A stretch of 64,000 nucleotides of DNA from Symsagittifera roscoffensis (taxonomy: Eukaryota; Xenacoelomorpha; Acoela; Convolutidae), in NCBI RefSeq assembly GCF_963678635.1, contig NC_087062.1, positions 10,214,670-10,278,669 of the forward strand. The letters run 5' to 3'. How positions within the stretch are numbered: the first letter of the stretch is position 1; each line of letters opens with the position of its first letter. Under the pieces are notes generated by a model. It did not search any database, was not told where the DNA came from, and saw nothing but the letters and a program-made list of their open reading frames with translations. Shown here piece by piece: positions 33,078 through 44,000 of this stretch. The position numbers and the translations under genes are program-made.

Positions 33078-34030
33078 CGTGGGCTAAAAAAATTATTATT
33101 TTGAGACTGAAAAGCGGTGGTATGGGGTTGTTCTATAATTTGTTCATAAGTATTTTCATCTTGTGAGTGGTGTGGCATTATATGTTGGATGGGACTTTGT
33201 GATATGGTTGGTCTAAAATTATTATGTGTTATGGCTAAATTTCGAAAATTACGTGGGACTAGGGATAATGGATGGTTATGTGGTAGGGGTGGTAACTGTG
33301 GTGCTGTTGGTGTTGTGTCTGCATTGTTATGTTCTTCGTCATATGTGTTCTGTCTTGTTGCTATTTTTGTGTTATATTCTTTTATTTGTGCGTCTAAAAG
33401 AATTTTGTTTATAGATGTAGAAAATATTCCAAAAAATCCTGCAAATAGTATGCGTGCTACACTTGCTTGTCTATTGACTTGTGTGTGTATAGCACATGTG
33501 TTATAGATTCCTTTTAAGAGTGAAAAAAGAAATCCAATAAAGTTAAACATTGCGTATAAAATAGTTAGTTTTTCTAAGATGTAGTAGGGCCATCCTAGAA
33601 AATCAAGAATTTCATTCTTGAGTGTAACAACGCTAAAAATATTGATAGGTGATATATCTTGGGGACGGTATTTTTCACCGTTTAGATATATATAATCTTT
33701 AATGTCTTTAAAATATCCGCTATAGTCTTGCGTATAGATGTCTGCAAATCCTGCGGTTTCGGCAAGTTTGCGTAAGTTTTGGTCAATTGATTGTCTTTGT
33801 ATTGTGTCCATTTGTGTTAATAATTCCTGGAATTGTTGTGTTCTAATGTGATGTTGAATATCTGATTTTGAGTATATTCCTATTGATTGTAAGTCTATAT
33901 TTGGGTTTCGAGCGATAGCGCGAATGCTTTCTGGTGAAAATTTTTTGAGTGATTGCATTAATGTGGGATATGGGGTGAGAAGGTAATATTTATCTTCATC
34001 AGGGTTTAGTTGTACTACGTTGTGGCTATT
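33074..34030 (-). pseudogene. env: Envelope glycoprotein, C-terminal membrane-anchor part (frame-shifted from the N-terminal part)
   Basis: Open from about 34030, with first ATG at 33958, for 294 or more codons. It continues the envelope protein in a different frame. It contains a Gln/Leu-rich helical segment, the block LGWPYYILEKLTILYAMFNF (hydrophobic, likely transmembrane), a second hydrophobic block ARILFAGFFGIFSTSI, and a Pro/Asn/Gln-rich cytoplasmic tail of about 100 residues ending FFSPR. Similar GWPYYI-type anchors followed by a LFAGFF-like stretch occur in envelope proteins carried by some invertebrate LTR elements, as far as I recall. The frame change near 34035 makes the whole env a pseudogene unless it is bypassed. 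The stop overlaps the next gene's ATG. Confidence 0.6.
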
Positions 34031-35688
34031 TTCTGATCCACATGGAACTGCGGTATCCCAGAAATAGGTTCTTCGTGAAAGTGTGTCAACGAAATGTACT
34101 TTATTCTTATAAAAGATAGGGATTCTTTTATAACATCGTTTATCTTCAAAAACGTATAGTGGTGATACTTTTTAGTACAAGTATAAAACCATAAGATGTT
34201 TCCTTCATAGTCTAAAAAATTTGATCTATTTCCTGATAGTAAATATCCTGCGTAGGGTATTTTTAATACTGCTAGTGCAAGTGATTGTAATATTTGTGTT
34301 CTTTCTAATTCGCATAGTTGGTGTAATGTTTCTAATTCGGAGAGTGACATTTCTTGAAAAATTTGGCTAATCGTGTAGTCTAGTTTCATATCTAAGTGAA
34401 TATCATAGTGGATATTACCAAAATATGTATTATTCATTAGTGATAGTTCTTGTAAACGTGTGCTTTGATCGTTTTGGGGTTTTAAATGTCCACCAGGTTG
34501 ACCTGTATTCTTTTGAAAATTAACTGGTATATATGATGTTCCTTCGTTTAGAGGATGACTTGTGGCGTATGGGTCGACTTTTATTTTTCCAGTGGTCATG
34601 TCGAATCCATTTTCGTATTCAACTAATATTTCAGAGTATTGTGTTTTGTGAAGTGGGTTTCTGTATTTACATGCAAGTTCTGTTTCTTGATATATTTGAA
34701 AACGTGTTAATTTATTTTCTATATTATGAATGTTTCGAAAATTAGAACTTATTTTTCGTAATGGATTTACTTGTTCATATGGTATTGATTGTATAAAATA
34801 TTTTTCGTGAAATTTTATCATTTGAGCGTGTATTTTTGCTACTTGAAATGTTGTACATGTGTCTTCGGGGAACCAAACAATTGTTGCTTGTGTTCTGGTT
34901 GTAGGGTCGCAATAACCTTGGTCGTTTTTACAAGGTAATCTAATTCCTTGATAAATCATTGTGTTGTCTGATAAATCTCGTGTGAGTTGTATTTTTTCGA
35001 GTTGTATTTTCCAATCGAAAAACATTATTTCTTGGTATCCTTTATTTTTTGTGTCTGCTTTGCAGTTTGATGGGTCATTTATACCAATGTGTGGTATCCA
35101 GTGTTTATCGTGTATGTCATAGGTTAATCGTCCGTGTGCGCCGTTGTATGGGTATTTTTCATCTAATTTTATATGTCCTTGATATCTTTCAAGTTCTGCT
35201 TGATGTACAGAATCTGAAAAAACTTGGAAATATACTAAATTTCTATCTGTGTTTTTATTTTTGGTGATGTTTAGTCGGAGTAACTCGTTTTTACAATCTT
35301 CGGGATTGAGATGTAAAAGTCGTTCTATATTACTCTGGTAGAATGATTCATGGTCAAGTCGGTTTTTATTTCCGTTTGAGACTTGTGAACAATGTACTTT
35401 CTTTTCAGAAAATGTTGCTGTGAATTTATATCCTATAACTGTAGTTGCTCGGGCTTTTGAATAAAGTGTTGCTATGACATTTGTAGTTTCTATGGCTTGG
35501 GGTTCTGTTTCGCACTGTGATACTTGATTTATTGCATACTTGTGTAGTGTTTTTTGTTCGTTTTCTTCACAATCGTAATGTGTTACTAATAAATCTTGGG
35601 GTCCTGTGCGGGGAGAAGGGTTTATGTTTTGATTTGAGATTACTAGAAAAAGGAGTTGGAGAAAAATTAATAATTTTAGAATATACAT
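34015..35688 (-). pseudogene. env: Envelope glycoprotein, N-terminal ectodomain (chuvirus-like), interrupted by frameshift
   Basis: 557 codons from ATG 35688. Residues 1-19 form a signal peptide (MYILKLLIFLQLLFLVIS). A YDC motif near residue 38, a second Cys about 20 residues later, and spaced Cys residues after it follow the N-terminal pattern of chuvirus glycoproteins and related envelope genes of invertebrate LTR elements. Several Asn-x-Ser/Thr sites are present (NIT, NNT, NRS). The frame ends at TAG 34015, but coding resumes in another frame about 20 codons upstream of that stop, so one base has been lost or gained near 34035. The family call rests on the cysteine pattern, not a search. 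An alternative is another class of viral fusion protein. Confidence 0.6.
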
Positions 35689-36809
35689 GTGTATGATAAT
35701 CCTGAGTATGGGTTATAAAATGTGATGTAACCAATTGTGTTTTTGGTATATCTGTCGTATTTATATATTACTTCAGTGGTTATAAATGGTGGTGGTAGTA
35801 ATTGAGCTGTTATGTTTGGTGGGTTTAATGGGTAGGGATGTTGAGTAATGTTGTTTAATTTAACTGTGATTTCAAACTTTAATTGTAAACTGTTTTGTTG
35901 AAGTATTTGGATATTGTGATCACGGATATCGTCGTGAATGTCTTGTCGGTATTGTAATCTATTAAGTGCCCAGTTGTGGAGGCGATTACTTTCTAGATGT
36001 TGTCCAAATAATGGTGGAGGGGCTGTAAATGTATTCCAATCTAGTCTTAAAGGGATATTTGTTGATGATTGTTCTCGATATCTGGCGTCGAGATTATTTG
36101 GAAAAATTAAGTTAAAAGGTGGTGGTGAAATCTGGCTTATTGATGGTATTGATGGTAGTGATAATGTTTCTGGTAGTGATGAGGATGTTGTTGTATCCGT
36201 AGAAATATCTATTGGATCATTGACTAAATTTAATTCACCTTGTGTAAATGAATGTGTTGTCCAATATGGTAGTCGTGATGCCTGGTTTGGGGGGTTAAAG
36301 GGATTTTCACGTATTTGTTCAGATGTTGGTGTTGAACCTAAGTAATCTGATGGTAGGCTTGAGGTGCTACGTTGTGAAAGAAGCGTAGGGGTTTCTGGTA
36401 ATATACCAATGGGGTTTTCTGGAGTGTTTTGTGATGGGGATTGAGGTATATCAAAATGAACTCGGGGAGTTAGAAAATTCTTGTTCCGTCGAGGATGTAT
36501 AATTTGTCTATTTATTTCGACTGTATTTTGGTTTTGACTAGGATTTCTTATTCTACTTAATTCTTGTGGTAGTGTTGGGTATAAGTTATATGTTGGTTCG
36601 CTTAGAGGTGCTTGTCGTTGAGCTGGTTCTAGTGGTTCTGATAAACGAGCGTGTCGTTCTTCAAAAGTGTATGGGTTATCTTGAAAGGAAATTCGTGTAG
36701 ATGTTTGAGGATTATTGGTAGTTGAAGGTGTTGTTGGGTTATCTTGGGATGATGTCGGTGAAGACTGACTTGGTGACTTTTGGGTAGCAATTTTTGATAG
36801 CTTTTTGGT
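35676..36809 (-). CDS. 377-codon open frame with no ATG, between the small membrane proteins and env
   Basis: After a TAG at 36812-36810 the minus strand is open for 377 codons to TAA at 35676. It overlaps the env start by 13 bases. I read no ATG codon anywhere in it, nor GTG, TTG or CTG. The first 220 residues or so are Pro/Ser/Thr/Gln-rich (QDNPTTPSTTNNPQTSTRIS). The C-terminal part looks folded, with NRLHNWALNRLQYRQDIHDD and LQLKFEITVKLNNITQHPYP. The length of the open frame in this A+T-rich sequence argues that it is coding. It must be reached by splicing, frameshifting or an unusual initiation codon. It could be a separate protein or an N-terminal extension joined by splicing. No family is recognised. 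Confidence 0.6.
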   Translation of the reverse strand, partial: TKKLSKIATQKSPSQSSPTSSQDNPTTPSTTNNPQTSTRISFQDNPYTFEERHARLSEPLEPAQRQAPLSEPTYNLYPTLPQELSRIRNPSQNQNTVEINRQIIHPRRNKNFLTPRVHFDIPQSPSQNTPENPIGILPETPTLLSQRSTSSLPSDYLGSTPTSEQIRENPFNPPNQASRLPYWTTHSFTQGELNLVNDPIDISTDTTTSSSLPETLSLPSIPSISQISPPPFNLIFPNNLDARYREQSSTNIPLRLDWNTFTAPPPLFGQHLESNRLHNWALNRLQYRQDIHDDIRDHNIQILQQNSLQLKFEITVKLNNITQHPYPLNPPNITAQLLPPPFITTEVIYKYDRYTKNTIGYITFYNPYSGLSYTCIF

Positions 36810-36829
36810 CTATTCTTTTAGTGAAAATG

Positions 36830-37006
36830 TTAATGTTTATTAAAGTATTCTTCTAAGAAAAGAATTAGGAGGATTGTTGCTAGAGCGAATGTGATGATTG
36901 CTTTCTTTATACATTTGCATATAGTCAAAATGAGGGATGATAGAAATGTTATGAAAATTACAAATAGTAGAAAAATATCAGTTCTACTGAAAATAGTTCG
37001 TATCAT
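36830..37006 (-). CDS. 58-residue two-span membrane protein
   Basis: ATG at 37006. Reads MIRTIFSRTDIFLLFVIFIT onward and ends EEYFNKH. Two hydrophobic stretches of about 20 residues (roughly residues 10-30 and 37-51) flank a short basic Cys-containing loop (ICKCIKK), giving a helical-hairpin membrane protein. It starts ten bases after the stop of the preceding small ORF. The size and topology resemble viroporins, but no family is recognised and that function is only suggested. Confidence 0.5.
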   Translation of the reverse strand: MIRTIFSRTDIFLLFVIFITFLSSLILTICKCIKKAIITFALATILLILFLEEYFNKH

Positions 37007-37016
37007 TTAGACAATT

Positions 37017-37232
37017 TTATAAATCGTACCTGTGGATATAATCAAGGGTTTTTGAAAGTTGGAGAAATAGTTCGAATATAGTGTAGAAAATTAAAAAAAT
37101 ATTACAAAAAATGATTAAGAGTATTAGAAAAGATTCAAGGATATCAAAAAGAAATATTATGAAAGTTTCAAGTATCGTAAAAAATTGTTTGAGGTTTGTG
37201 ATAATTTTAGTGACTGTTTGATAGAAGAGCAT
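37017..37232 (-). CDS. 71-residue hydrophobic membrane protein
   Basis: ATG at 37232 and 71 codons, ending HRYDL. A long Phe/Ile/Leu-rich core (residues about 20-58, including FIIFLFDILESFLILLIIFC) can form one or two membrane helices. Together with the next ORF it forms a pair of tiny membrane proteins between pol and env, a place where simple Gypsy elements have nothing. A+T-rich DNA can produce hydrophobic frames by chance, so coding is likely but not certain. Confidence 0.45.
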   Translation of the reverse strand: MLFYQTVTKIITNLKQFFTILETFIIFLFDILESFLILLIIFCNIFLIFYTIFELFLQLSKTLDYIHRYDL

Positions 37233-37826
37233 TTAAGAAATGGCTTCGTGATCGAATATTTTTTGTTGTTTGGGGCAATTTTCAAGTGTGGTCGGATTAT
37301 TTATTAGTTTTTTGACAAGTGGGTTGAGTTTCGTATAAAATTGTTGGGGGCAATTTTTATGGTGATCGGGAGGTCTTCTTTGTCTTTATTTTCATTTGTC
37401 AAATGATCTGGGGTATTTTTGAGATTTTTATACTTTAGGCTAAATAAAATGGTCGTTCTTTTACTTTAGGCTAATTTAACATATTTGTTTGGGGGGTATT
37501 TGAGGGCTGAGTTGGGGAAATATTGTTGATCTTTGGTTTATTAGATAAGGGAGGGTTATGATATTATGGTGATATTTATTTTAGTTGTCAAGTTGGAGTG
37601 GTTTGCTTATTTTTGACCTGGAGGTCGTAGAGTTATAGTTTTAGATATGCCTGGAGTTTAATATTTTTCGTCTAGTTGGTTTGTGTTAAAGTTATAGAAG
37701 GTGACGGATTGGATGAATCCTATTGGCTAATTTTGAACTAGAATCGCTGCGTGTTTATCAGCATGTTATCTTGAAAAATGAAAGTGTGAAATGTTTCAGA
37801 GGTGCAAAGATTTTTAAATGTAGAAT
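37233..37826. other. Spacer between pol and the small membrane ORFs
   Basis: No ATG-started gene. A minus-strand frame without ATG near 37470-37300 reads NTPDHLTNENKDKEDLPITI and might be an exon remnant. On the plus strand tactttaggctaa occurs twice about 30 bases apart (37432 and 37462). This stretch could hold the splice acceptor for env-side mRNAs, but I cannot place it. Confidence 0.35.
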
Positions 37827-38414
37827 TTAAGGTTGTTTTTGAAATTCAACTTTCTTTAATATTTTAGATTGTGGGATGAATACTTTATAATTTTTACGTG
37901 GTTGATTTCTAAGTCGTGAAGACTCTCTATGTTCTGATTTGTCGATTTGTTTTTGGGGTATTATTTGTTCTGTCATTTTTCTATTTTTTCTTTCTTTTTG
38001 AGGTGTATTTTGATCGAGATTTTTTGTATTGTTTTTTGTGGTGTTTGATTTTGTATTTTGATTTCCGAGGTGAATATCATTTTGTTCCTTTGTTATGGTG
38101 TCCGTATGTGGGTTATTTTGAATAACTTTTAAACCTGTAAAGGAATATAATTGAGTTAGTTCGCGGAGTGCGTATTCTTTTGGATAATAAGGTAATAGGT
38201 TATTTCGGTGTTGAACGATTTCTTTTTTATCTGAGTCGGTGATTTTATATGTGACATCAGTGGGTTTTGCAATTATTTGGTATGGTCCTTTACGAAGGGG
38301 TTGTAACTTTTTTGAAATTCCTTTTTGAGTATTAAAATTGGGTATTAAAACAAATGTTCCAATTTTTAAATCGGAGGCTGGTGTAAAGCGTGAATTTATT
38401 TGTTCATTAATATT
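37827..38414 (-). pseudogene. pol: Pol C terminus with GPY/F domain, separated by one in-frame TAA
   Basis: Directly after the TAA at 38417-38415 the same frame stays open for 195 codons. It contains FTPASDLKIGTFVLIPNF, LRKGPYQIIAKPTDVTYKI and HRNNLLPYYPKEY. GPYQI is the GPY/F motif that follows the integrase core in many Gypsy/retroviral integrases and acts in multimerisation or target choice. A hydrophilic tail rich in Asn, Lys and Gln follows. Because the frame is unchanged, the TAA is a nonsense mutation in this copy or, less likely, a read-through site. Confidence 0.7.
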
Positions 38415-40945
38415 TTACCTTTGTAACAACTTTTTTGTTACCTTTTGGTAAATTTCATTGTGTTTTTTATCTCTGTTTAAAATCCATTCGGTGTGTGTAC
38501 CGGAGGCTAATTTAAGAATTTGTGGGTGATGAAAATGATCTTCATCGTGTGTATGTAATGGTAGGTTATAACAAATTGAGTCTTTATTTGGTTGACAATA
38601 ACCTTGTGCGTTTTTATGAGAGTTTGCTGTAAACATTATTGGTTTGCGTGGCTTTTGGTTAAAAACCATTTCATATGGTGACATTCCTAAGGTTGTCGTG
38701 ATTTGTGAATTATATGCTAAGGGAAATAGTTTTACATCTGCTGACCATTCGGTATATCTTGTATCATTTCCATTGATGATACATCTGAGATATTCTTGTA
38801 ATGAACGGTTCATACCTTCGACTAAGCCGTTTGTCCAAGGTGCGTGAGATGTACGTGGTTTGTGTTTAATGTTATATAAATGACATAGTGTGATGATTTC
38901 ATTATTTATGAATTCTGTACCGTTGTCTGTAACTAAAATTTCTGGTAGTCCGAATTTTGCTATCCAGTGTTCATAGAGTGTTGTGTAAGCGTAATAAGCG
39001 TTACAATGTGGTACTGGGTTAAGTGCTACATAATGTGTAAATGCGTCAACAATTACCATAATGTAGGAGTTTCCTTCGGATGAGGGTGAAATTGGTCCTT
39101 TGGTATCAAATGAGATACGATGATTAAAGTACAAGCTTTGTCCTTTAAAATCTTGTTTTTGTGCTATTTGTTTTTGATTTGGGTAAGGTTTATTTAGTTG
39201 ACATACTATACAGTCATTGCATAGTACTTTTATCCAAATTGGTGCATTTGGGAAATAAAAGTTTTGTATAAAATTTGAATATGTTTTTTCTGATCCAGAG
39301 TGTCCTTTAATATTTTGTGTATGTGAAATATTAAAAGCTATAAGAATCATACTTAAAGGGAGACAGGGAGCTGTAGATTCATTTAGTTTGTATTCTAGAA
39401 GGTCTGTGTTTTCGTTAATTGTTGTATTGTTGAATTTTCGAAAATATCTGAGGAGTGTTTTGTTTCCTGGAATAGTTGAATCTGCTTTGATAGGTTTAGT
39501 TTTATATTTGTGCCATGATTTCAGTTGTCGAATTACTGGGTCAAGGTTTTGATATTGTTTCAGTGTTGAAATTGTAATTGTTTCTGTTGGGGGGAGAAAA
39601 ATGTTTTCGATTTCTAATTTAGATAAGGGTATTGTGTCAAGTGGGTCATGGAGGTCAAAAACGTGATTTATTGTGTATTTTGAATCGTTTGTTTGTGGTC
39701 CTGATAAGTTTATTTTATCAGTCAGATTTTCTTTTTCAATTAGTGGAAAATGGTCTTTTTTAGGCGGGTGTTGTTTTATTCTTTTTTGTTGGGTGTTGTT
39801 TTTTATCCATTGTGAATATGGGATTGGTTTAAAAGTTGATGTTCCAAGTAGATCAACTTCATAGTGATTATTTTGACAATCTAAATAAAGTGGGAAATGT
39901 TGTAAATTATTTATTTGTGATTGTTCAACGTCAGTTTTTACTGCATATTTGCATTCCAATCGGGGTGATGTTTCATTTTCTGCAAGGTAGAATTTTATGT
40001 TTTTGGGTATTTCAACTGTGGTTTTTCGTGTAAGTAATTCAGGTGGCGTATTTCGACTTAAGGTGTCTGGTAATGCAAGATTTTTTCCTGCGGTCCAAAC
40101 TATATGTAAGTTTGGGAATTTCATTAAAATGAGTTGAAATCTATAAACTCGGTGGTTTGGATTAGACTTTCGTGTAAAAAGAAAGATGATTGGTTTATGG
40201 TCTGTGAATAGAACTGTGGGATGTTTTGATCCAAGTATCAGAAATTCATATTCTGTTAGTGTATATATTATGGCTGTACATTCTCTCATTAGAGTTGAGA
40301 GTCGTAGTTCTGCTTGAGTGAATAATCGAGAATTTGCTGATATGAGGTTCATTTTATTTGTACTATTATGTGATTGTAATAATGCTGCGCCGATGCCAAA
40401 GTTCGAAGCATCGCACATTGCATAAAATGGTTGATTTGAATCTGGAATTGTGTTTGAAATTTGTTCAGTTAGAAGTTTTTTAATTTCTTCAAATCGTGCT
40501 TGATGTTCTATATTCCATTCAAAATTATTTTGTTGTCTAAGTATGTTATAGAATGGTCGTAGATATAATTGCATTTTATAAACATATTTGCTTAAAAAGT
40601 TTAACATTCCAAGGAATTCTTGGATTTTCTTTTTATTTGTTGGTGGTTGGAGTTTTTGAATAGCGTCTATACGTGATTTCAATGGAGTGATTGTTTTTCT
40701 TTCTATATTATGCCCTAAGAATTTAACTTTTGTCAAAAAGAAGTGTGATTTATCGGGGGCGGCCTTCAGATTTTCGTTCTGAAGTATTTGGTGATATTGT
40801 TCTAAAACATTGAACATTTCCTCTTTTGTTTGTGATTGCATAAAAACATCGTCTAAATAGGTGATTGCGTTTTTCTTGAGTATTAGTGGTCGAAAAATTT
40901 TGCTCATAAAAGCTGAAAATGCTGCTGGTCCTATGGATATTCCCT
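38415..40945 (-). pseudogene. pol: Pol: reverse transcriptase active site, RNase H and DD35E integrase
   Basis: First ATG of the open part is 40907. Residues 15-23 give AITYLDDVF, the RT catalytic YLDD box. RNase H follows: YAMCDASNFGIGAAL near 161-175, then the REC and TDHKPI blocks. The integrase has an N-terminal zinc-binding H-x-H...C-x-x-C module (HTQNIKGH ... CNDCIVC, about 525-570). Its catalytic triad is DTKGP (about 598), TDNGTEF (about 657) and VEGMN (about 695), with exactly 35 residues between the second Asp and the Glu. Just upstream a TAG (40946-40944) interrupts RT in the FxG motif. It ends at TAA 38415. All catalytic residues look intact; only stops break it. Confidence 0.9.
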
Positions 40946-41014
40946 AGAATAAGCGGTTGAATTCGTATTGTTGATTTCCAATAACAAATTGTGTTAAGCG
41001 TCGTGATTGTTCAT

Positions 41015-44000
41015 CTAATGGCATTTGATTATATTCATATCGGCGGTGGTAAAGTATTTTCCGTTTATTTTTGTTAAAATAACTTGTATTGGTTCAATGG
41101 GCCAATTACACTTTGATTCATCTATGAGTGAGTTGAGGTATCTAGCATCGAGAACAATTTTTAATGATTCTCCTTTGGCTAGAATGATAACAGGGTTGAT
41201 AAATGTGTTGCCTTTTGGTTGTTCCTCTTTGTTTACTGGTGATATAATGTTGTATTGTTCTAAAATGTCGAGTAATCTGTTCACTTTATCGTGTAAGTGA
41301 ATTGGTACTTTACTTGCTCTTTGTTTTTTGAAAACTGCGTCTGGTTTTAATGGGAGATGTAGTGATGAGCTGATTTTGCCAACATCAAATTTGGATGTTG
41401 CATAGACTGATGAATATTTAATTAGCTGTTTTGCTAGTTTTTCAAATTCGTCTTGTGTTATTTGTGAATGTTGGAAATTAAACATTGTTAAAAATTTCTG
41501 TTGATTCTCTGTGTAGTTACTTATGTTGAATGTAGGTTTGAAATATGGGGTTTTTGTGAAATAATCCGTATTTCTGTTTTCGTTACTTATTATATTATTT
41601 ATAGATAATTCTTCATTAAGGATTGTGGATTGGCAAATATCTAGTAATTGGAGTATATTTTTTACACGATATGCTTTTTCGTGTATTGGTAATATTGTAG
41701 CGTTGGTTTCGCAATAGCCTAAAAGTCCTAAAGGTAATGTTACTTGGTAAGGTGTATTGTTGTATACATGTAAGGAAATAATATCTGAATTCGAGTTTTT
41801 CAAATATTTTATTGATGAGATTGTGATTTTGAAAAACTTATGAATAGGTTTGAATTCAAAATCTGACATATAAAATTTTTGTTTGTTTTGTTTTTTATCA
41901 TATTGGTGAACTTGTTTGATTGAAAAATTATAGATGTTTCCTGATAGTGGTTTCAAGTGTTTTCTTTGCTGGTTATATATTGGGTAAAATTTTGAAAAAA
42001 ATGGTGGTTGTTTATTTAATCTTTGAAAAAATGTTAGGGATGTGTCTTTTGTTTTTGTATATTTATCTTTGATTAATATTTTACTATTCAAGATGTTGAT
42101 TGTTGGTATATATTTAGAGATAAATGGTATTCCAAAGATATTATGTTTAATATCAGTGATATGGAATATTTGTTTAAATGGTTTGGTTAAAATTTTGTTT
42201 TGCTCCATTGTTCTTGTGGGGAGAAGAAATAATTGAATTTTTCCGTAGTTTATTAATGTTGATCCTTGTGCTGTTGCTAGTTTGCTGGAGGTTTCAAGAG
42301 GTGCTAGCTTTGGGTGTAAGGTTTTTATTTCATTCCATGTGGGAATGTTTATTATATTTGATTCTGCTCCTGAATCAATTAAAAAATCAATTTCAAGATC
42401 TGGTGGTTGAAATTCTTTGCTTTTTGGGCTTTCCAAAAGAAATGGTATTGTCCAAATTTTTTCTTTGGGTTGTTCTTTTTGTATGTTTTGATAGATGTGA
42501 TTTGTATTCAAACATTTTGTTTTTTCTTTCTCATTGGTTTGGTTTGTAGTGTTAATTTCATTAGTTTTTTGTGTCGTCGGTGTGGAATGGACGGGTTCAA
42601 TATAATAATTGTGAAGGAGTTCTGATTGATTCTCATATATGTGTGATGAAAAAGGTTCTTCATATATAACAGTTTCATAGTCATTTTCGACTTTTATCAT
42701 GTTGATGGAGAGAGTGTTTTCTGCATCGCTTTCTGAATCTGATGATTCACAGTTTATTTGGTTGAGTTGTAACGTATCAGTTACTGTGTCATCATTACCT
42801 GGAGGGTCTGATGTTGTTTCTGGATTAGATTGTACTTGATTAATATGTCTTTGATGTTTAGGTGTACTACTTCTGTGGCGATTATTAGAATTATTATAGT
42901 TATTATTATTCCGGTGTGGTGATTGGGAATAATTTCTATAACGATTATTATAACTTGAGTGTCGATTTTGTGAATTATTTCGCGATCTGTTTTGGTAATT
43001 ATTGTTTGGTCTGTTATAGTTCGATCTATTATATGAGTTATTCCTTGATTGATTGTTCGGGTAATTCTGGTTTCGGTTGTTTGAATAACTTCTATTCCGA
43101 TTATTTGAGTAGTTTCTATTCCTATTGTATGATGAATTTCGTGATTGATTGTTTGGATAATAATTATTTCTTGATTGGGAATTAGATCTAGAAACAAATC
43201 GTTGTGTATTTGAATGTGATCTGGAGTAGTTATTTCGACTATTTGGTCTATTGTAGTGATTTTGTGATGAATTATGCGTGTTTCTTCGTTCTGGTGATCT
43301 TCCTCTATAACTTGAGTTATATGGTGATTGATTTCTTGTATAATTTGTATTGTTCGGGAGTGGTTTTCCTGAACTGTTGTTGCTGTAGACTGTTTTGTTC
43401 GGTAGATTTTGATCTTTTTTCATGTAATGATAGAATGATTTATTTGGTTCTTTATATTTTTGAGGTTTATTTTGATTGTCTTGCTGTTTTTGTCTACATT
43501 CAGAAATACTATGTCCGTATCGTCGGCAATAATTACACCATTTTTTGAAAGATGGTTTGCCTTTAAAGTTTGGGTGTTTTTCGTAAATATTGAGTATTTC
43601 AGTGATTTTTTCAACGAGATCTGTATCTGATTCTTGTATATTGTTTATATTTGTGGAAGCTGTTTCAATTCTGTTAACGTATTGTAATTTCAGATTTTCC
43701 GTTTCTTCGAGTTTCATTGTGATTTCTGCTTGTTCTAGTTTGTCTACTAGTTTTCGAAAATCTAAATCGGGTTCTCGAATTGACGAAGGATGGGATGCTC
43801 TCTTTTTTATTGCTATTTTCCTTAATTGTGGTGTTAAGGTCATCATTAAGATTTCTGTCATCTTTGTGTTTTTATAGTCATGTGTATTTAATGAATATGC
43901 TTTTCGAACTAGTGTTTCGATTCGTACTGCTAATTGCTTGATGGTTTCGTTTGGTAATCTGCGAATTTCATTACATAAAACTCTTTGTTGTTGTTTGTTT

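Noticed and set aside
38415-40946. Reassigned stop codons (alternative genetic code) to explain TAA and TAG inside pol
   Set aside because: The long env-side and gag frames end at ordinary stops, the TAG replaces a conserved aromatic position in RT, and a true frameshift lies next to it. Decay explains all of them.
37827-41035. DIRS, Penelope or BEL/Pao identity for the retroelement
   Set aside because: The DD35E integrase with HHCC module lies after RNase H, followed by GPY/F. This order is Ty3/Gypsy-type.
42781-43197. Minus-strand 138-codon frame inside gag, Ile/Thr/Gln-rich
   Set aside because: It is the alternative frame of the repetitive Asn/Arg/Ser region of Gag, where repeats keep a second frame open. 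It is a shadow.
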